Shown: piece by piece, positions 62,104-64,000 of the stretch | Numbering within the stretch: the stretch's first letter is position 1 | How the letters are laid out: each line of letters begins with the position of its first letter | Source of the DNA: Paludibacteraceae bacterium | GTDB lineage: Bacteria > Bacteroidota > Bacteroidia > Bacteroidales > Paludibacteraceae | Direction of reading: 5' to 3' | DNA: 64,000 nucleotides | Assembly: GCA_017625155.1 (NCBI GenBank) | Contig: JAGALP010000004.1 | Location: forward strand, 224,414 to 288,413 | Notes under the pieces: model-generated | Seen by the model: only the letters and a program-made list of their open reading frames with translations | Database searches by the model: none | Told to the model about the DNA's origin: nothing | Program-made: the position numbers and the translations under genes

Positions 62104-62980
62104 AGTTTTAGTAATAATAGTCACTTACAATGCACATGACTGGATTTTGCAATGCTTGAATTCAGTGGATATGGAGCGATACGACGCGTTTGTGGTGGAT
62201 AATGCCTCTACGGATGATACGTTATCTATCTTGCACGCAGAATATCCTAAGGCGATTGTGCGTGCAATGGACAAGAATCTAGGTTTTGGACAGGCAAATA
62301 ATATCGGTTTGCGTTATGCTTTGGACAATGGGTATGATTATGTCTTTCTTTTGAATCAGGATGCATGGTTACTGTCAGATACAATTGAAAAACTGATTGC
62401 AGCACAAAAGCAACATCCTAAATACTGGGTACTTTCGCCTTTGCAGATGAATACAGCACAGGGTGGAATAGAGCGACATTTTGAACATTTTTGCAAGCAG
62501 AGTAATGTGGATGTTTATTCTAAGAAAATAGAAGATGTGACATTCATTAATGCTGCGATTTGGTTCATGAGTAAGCAATGTGTAGAGATTGTTGGAGGTT
62601 TTGATTCTATTTTTCCGCATTATGGAGAAGATAACGATTACATTCGTCGAGTGCAGTATTGGGGAGGTCAAATAGGGGTTGATACTGCCACTATTGCATA
62701 CCATGAGCATCCTATAGCAAAAAAAGAGATGACTTTAGAACAAGAAATTTATCGTCAACGATTGGTTTACATGGGGATATGGAAAGATATAAATTGCTCT
62801 GCTGTAAGAGGGGTTATTGCTTGTTGGAGTATTTTGTGTCGTAAATTGATGAAATCGCTGCTACATGTTGATATAAAGGGATTGAAATTATACTGGCATG
62901 CATGGGTGGAAGCATATAGTTTGAAAAAAGAAATTATACTTCATAGACAACTATCAAAAAAGAAGGGAGCATTTCTATGA
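62096..62980 (+). CDS. Glycosyltransferase family 2 (rhamnosyltransferase-like)
   Basis: A 294-residue GT-A enzyme: VLVIIVTYNAHDWILQCLNS, FVVDNASTDDTLSILHAEY, KNLGFGQANNIGLRYAL and VFLLNQDAWLL. The GFGQANNxG and NQDA patterns are typical of the WbbL/RfbN-like rhamnosyltransferase subgroup, although donor sugar prediction is weak. FPHYGEDNDYIRRVQ carries the later acidic ED motif. It overlaps its neighbours at both ends (8 nt and 4 nt). Confidence 0.87.
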   Translation: MDKVLVIIVTYNAHDWILQCLNSVDMERYDAFVVDNASTDDTLSILHAEYPKAIVRAMDKNLGFGQANNIGLRYALDNGYDYVFLLNQDAWLLSDTIEKLIAAQKQHPKYWVLSPLQMNTAQGGIERHFEHFCKQSNVDVYSKKIEDVTFINAAIWFMSKQCVEIVGGFDSIFPHYGEDNDYIRRVQYWGGQIGVDTATIAYHEHPIAKKEMTLEQEIYRQRLVYMGIWKDINCSAVRGVIACWSILCRKLMKSLLHVDIKGLKLYWHAWVEAYSLKKEIILHRQLSKKKGAFL

Positions 62981-63480
62981 ATAGTATAGGTTTGTTGAAA
63001 CAAGATTTTCTGCATTGGGTTCAGGTCGAGCAACTTTCTGCGGATAGTGGCATGTTGAGCTTATTTTTTAAGAATAAAGCGTTTCGTTCTGTAGCGTACT
63101 ATCGTATGCGTAGAAGTGGGATGGTCTTACGGATAGTTCAGCGTATTTTACGCATTCTATTGCCAGAGCAAGAGTGTTTATATATCAAAACCTCACAAAT
63201 CGGGGGGGGGCTATATATACAGCATGGTTTTGCTACGATAATAACTGCCGAGTCAATAGGTAAGAATGTTTGGATCAATCAACAAGTAACGATTGGATAT
63301 AATGGTGACAAAGCTCCAATCATTGGAGATAATGTGGTGATTTGTGCAGGGGCAAAAGTGGTGGGTGGAGTACGAGTAGGCAATAATGTAACTATAGGGG
63401 CAAATGCTGTGGTTACAAAAGATATCCCAGATAATAGTGTTGTAGGCGGTGTGCCTGCCAAAATTTTAAAAATGAAATAA
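62977..63480 (+). CDS. Serine acetyltransferase-like hexapeptide acyltransferase
   Basis: A 167-residue acyltransferase with a short helical N-terminus (AFRSVAYYRMRRSGMVLRIV) followed by a left-handed beta-helix: GGLYIQHGFATIITAESIGK, VWINQQVTIGYNGDKAP and VTIGANAVVTKDIPDNSVVG. This CysE-like pattern is common in glycan operons, where the enzyme O-acetylates a sugar; a true cysteine-pathway role is unlikely because the protein is shorter than CysE. It overlaps the upstream gene by 4 nt. Confidence 0.86.
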   Translation: MNSIGLLKQDFLHWVQVEQLSADSGMLSLFFKNKAFRSVAYYRMRRSGMVLRIVQRILRILLPEQECLYIKTSQIGGGLYIQHGFATIITAESIGKNVWINQQVTIGYNGDKAPIIGDNVVICAGAKVVGGVRVGNNVTIGANAVVTKDIPDNSVVGGVPAKILKMK

Positions 63481-63486
63481 AAGGGT

Positions 63487-64000
63487 ATGATTAGTTTTAT
63501 AGTAATCGGTAGAAATGAAGGTTGGAAACTTAAAGCATGTCTAGATGCATTAAGTTTAGTGGTTTATGAGGATAATATACATGATTATGAAGTAATATAT
63601 GTAGATAGCCAATCAACAGATGATAGCATAAGTGTTGCTAAGCAATATCCGAAAGTACGTGTGTTTTTAGTTACTGGTGATTGTAATGCTGGTGTAGGTC
63701 GGAATATCGGTGCTAAAGAAGCTAAGGGAGATGTGTTGTGCTTTTTGGATGGTGATATGGAATTGCAATGTGGGATTATTCCTGAGTTGTTTAATGAAAA
63801 CGGAAAATTGAAGTATCCATTCTATTCAGGACTTCATTTGAATCGAGTATATCACAATGGTGTGATGAAAGAAGAATATCTTCAAAAATCACTATCTGGG
63901 GTATGTGAGTACTTGGAAATCGCAACAGGAGGTTTGATGATAATAGAACGTCAGTGGTGGGATGAACTACATGGCATAGATACTCGATTCCGGTATAATG
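63487..64000 (+). CDS. Glycosyltransferase family 2, N-terminal part (cut by window edge)
   Basis: The visible 171 residues start MISFIVIGRNEGWKLKACLD, then VIYVDSQSTDDSISVAKQYP, GVGRNIGAKEAKGDVLCFLD and DGDMEL with the metal site. The frame is open to the right edge. The ATG at 63487 follows the previous stop by 6 nt, so it belongs to the same operon. Confidence 0.85.
   Translation, partial: MISFIVIGRNEGWKLKACLDALSLVVYEDNIHDYEVIYVDSQSTDDSISVAKQYPKVRVFLVTGDCNAGVGRNIGAKEAKGDVLCFLDGDMELQCGIIPELFNENGKLKYPFYSGLHLNRVYHNGVMKEEYLQKSLSGVCEYLEIATGGLMIIERQWWDELHGIDTRFRYN

Noticed and set aside
62977-63480. Cysteine-biosynthesis serine acetyltransferase (CysE)
   Set aside because: The protein is short, lacks the long N-terminal helical domain, and lies in a glycan operon.

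Overview
The window looks like a chromosome segment of an uncultured member of the order Bacteroidales (Bacteroidota). About a dozen intergenic regions carry the phylum's promoter signature, a TTTG-like -33 box, exactly 20 nt, then TAnnTTTG. Ribosome binding sites are mostly weak, and the gene content fits: class III fructose bisphosphatase, DsbD-type reductase, a TPR/helix-turn-helix regulator, InlB-type repeat surface protein, and small Bacteroidales-only proteins. I cannot fix genus or species.

Layout. (1) 1-16.5 kb, almost all on the minus strand: the end of ilvE, an acyltransferase, a CyuA/YhaM-family enzyme, a small glycan block (GT2, GT4, deacetylase-like protein), a HAD phosphatase, an MscS channel, a first SGNH + MBOAT acylation pair preceded by a probable structured RNA with its own promoter and terminator, then rlmB, dsbD and nadE. 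(2) 16.6-30.4 kb, housekeeping and envelope: a 1091-residue secreted repeat protein, an aspartate-type aminotransferase, a TraB/GumN protein, a TPR protein, PBP1A, hemW, tRNA-Glu and fbp. (3) 30.4-46.7 kb, a polysaccharide locus on the plus strand: Wzt-type ABC ATPase, three genes fitting synthesis of a 4-amino-2,4,6-trideoxyhexose (2,3-dehydratase, 3-ketoreductase, aminotransferase), then an AT-rich island of Septu-like ATPase + HNH nuclease + Cas2-like protein + two-TM coiled-coil protein, a truncated wbqC, an ATP-grasp/pyruvyl-transferase pair, a GNAT-GT2 fusion, another glycosyltransferase-like gene and a second MBOAT + SGNH pair. (4) 47-57.4 kb, accessory: TPR/HTH lipoprotein and a small secreted protein, a two-gene unit with an SF1 helicase, a DUF2188 protein, an IS1595-family element, a DUF4143 ATPase, a cluster of perfect hairpins and a small conserved protein. 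(5) 57.5-64 kb, a second glycan operon: glycosyltransferases, a GT2/CDP-glycerol-type transferase fusion and two hexapeptide acyltransferases. It runs off the right edge.

How it works together. Most of the window serves cell-surface glycan assembly and decoration (sugar nucleotide synthesis, transfer, O-acylation, pyruvylation, export), with defence-like genes set inside and between the glycan blocks. The most noteworthy points are the four-gene Septu/Cas2-like island, the helicase pair, and a set of short repeat families that occur between genes and also appear as in-frame inserts inside conserved enzymes (IlvE, CyuA, HAD, RlmB, DsbD, MBOAT). The two MBOAT genes are near-identical and inverted about 33 kb apart, so recombination between them could invert the segment they bracket. 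All functions are inferred from sequence reading; no database search was possible.
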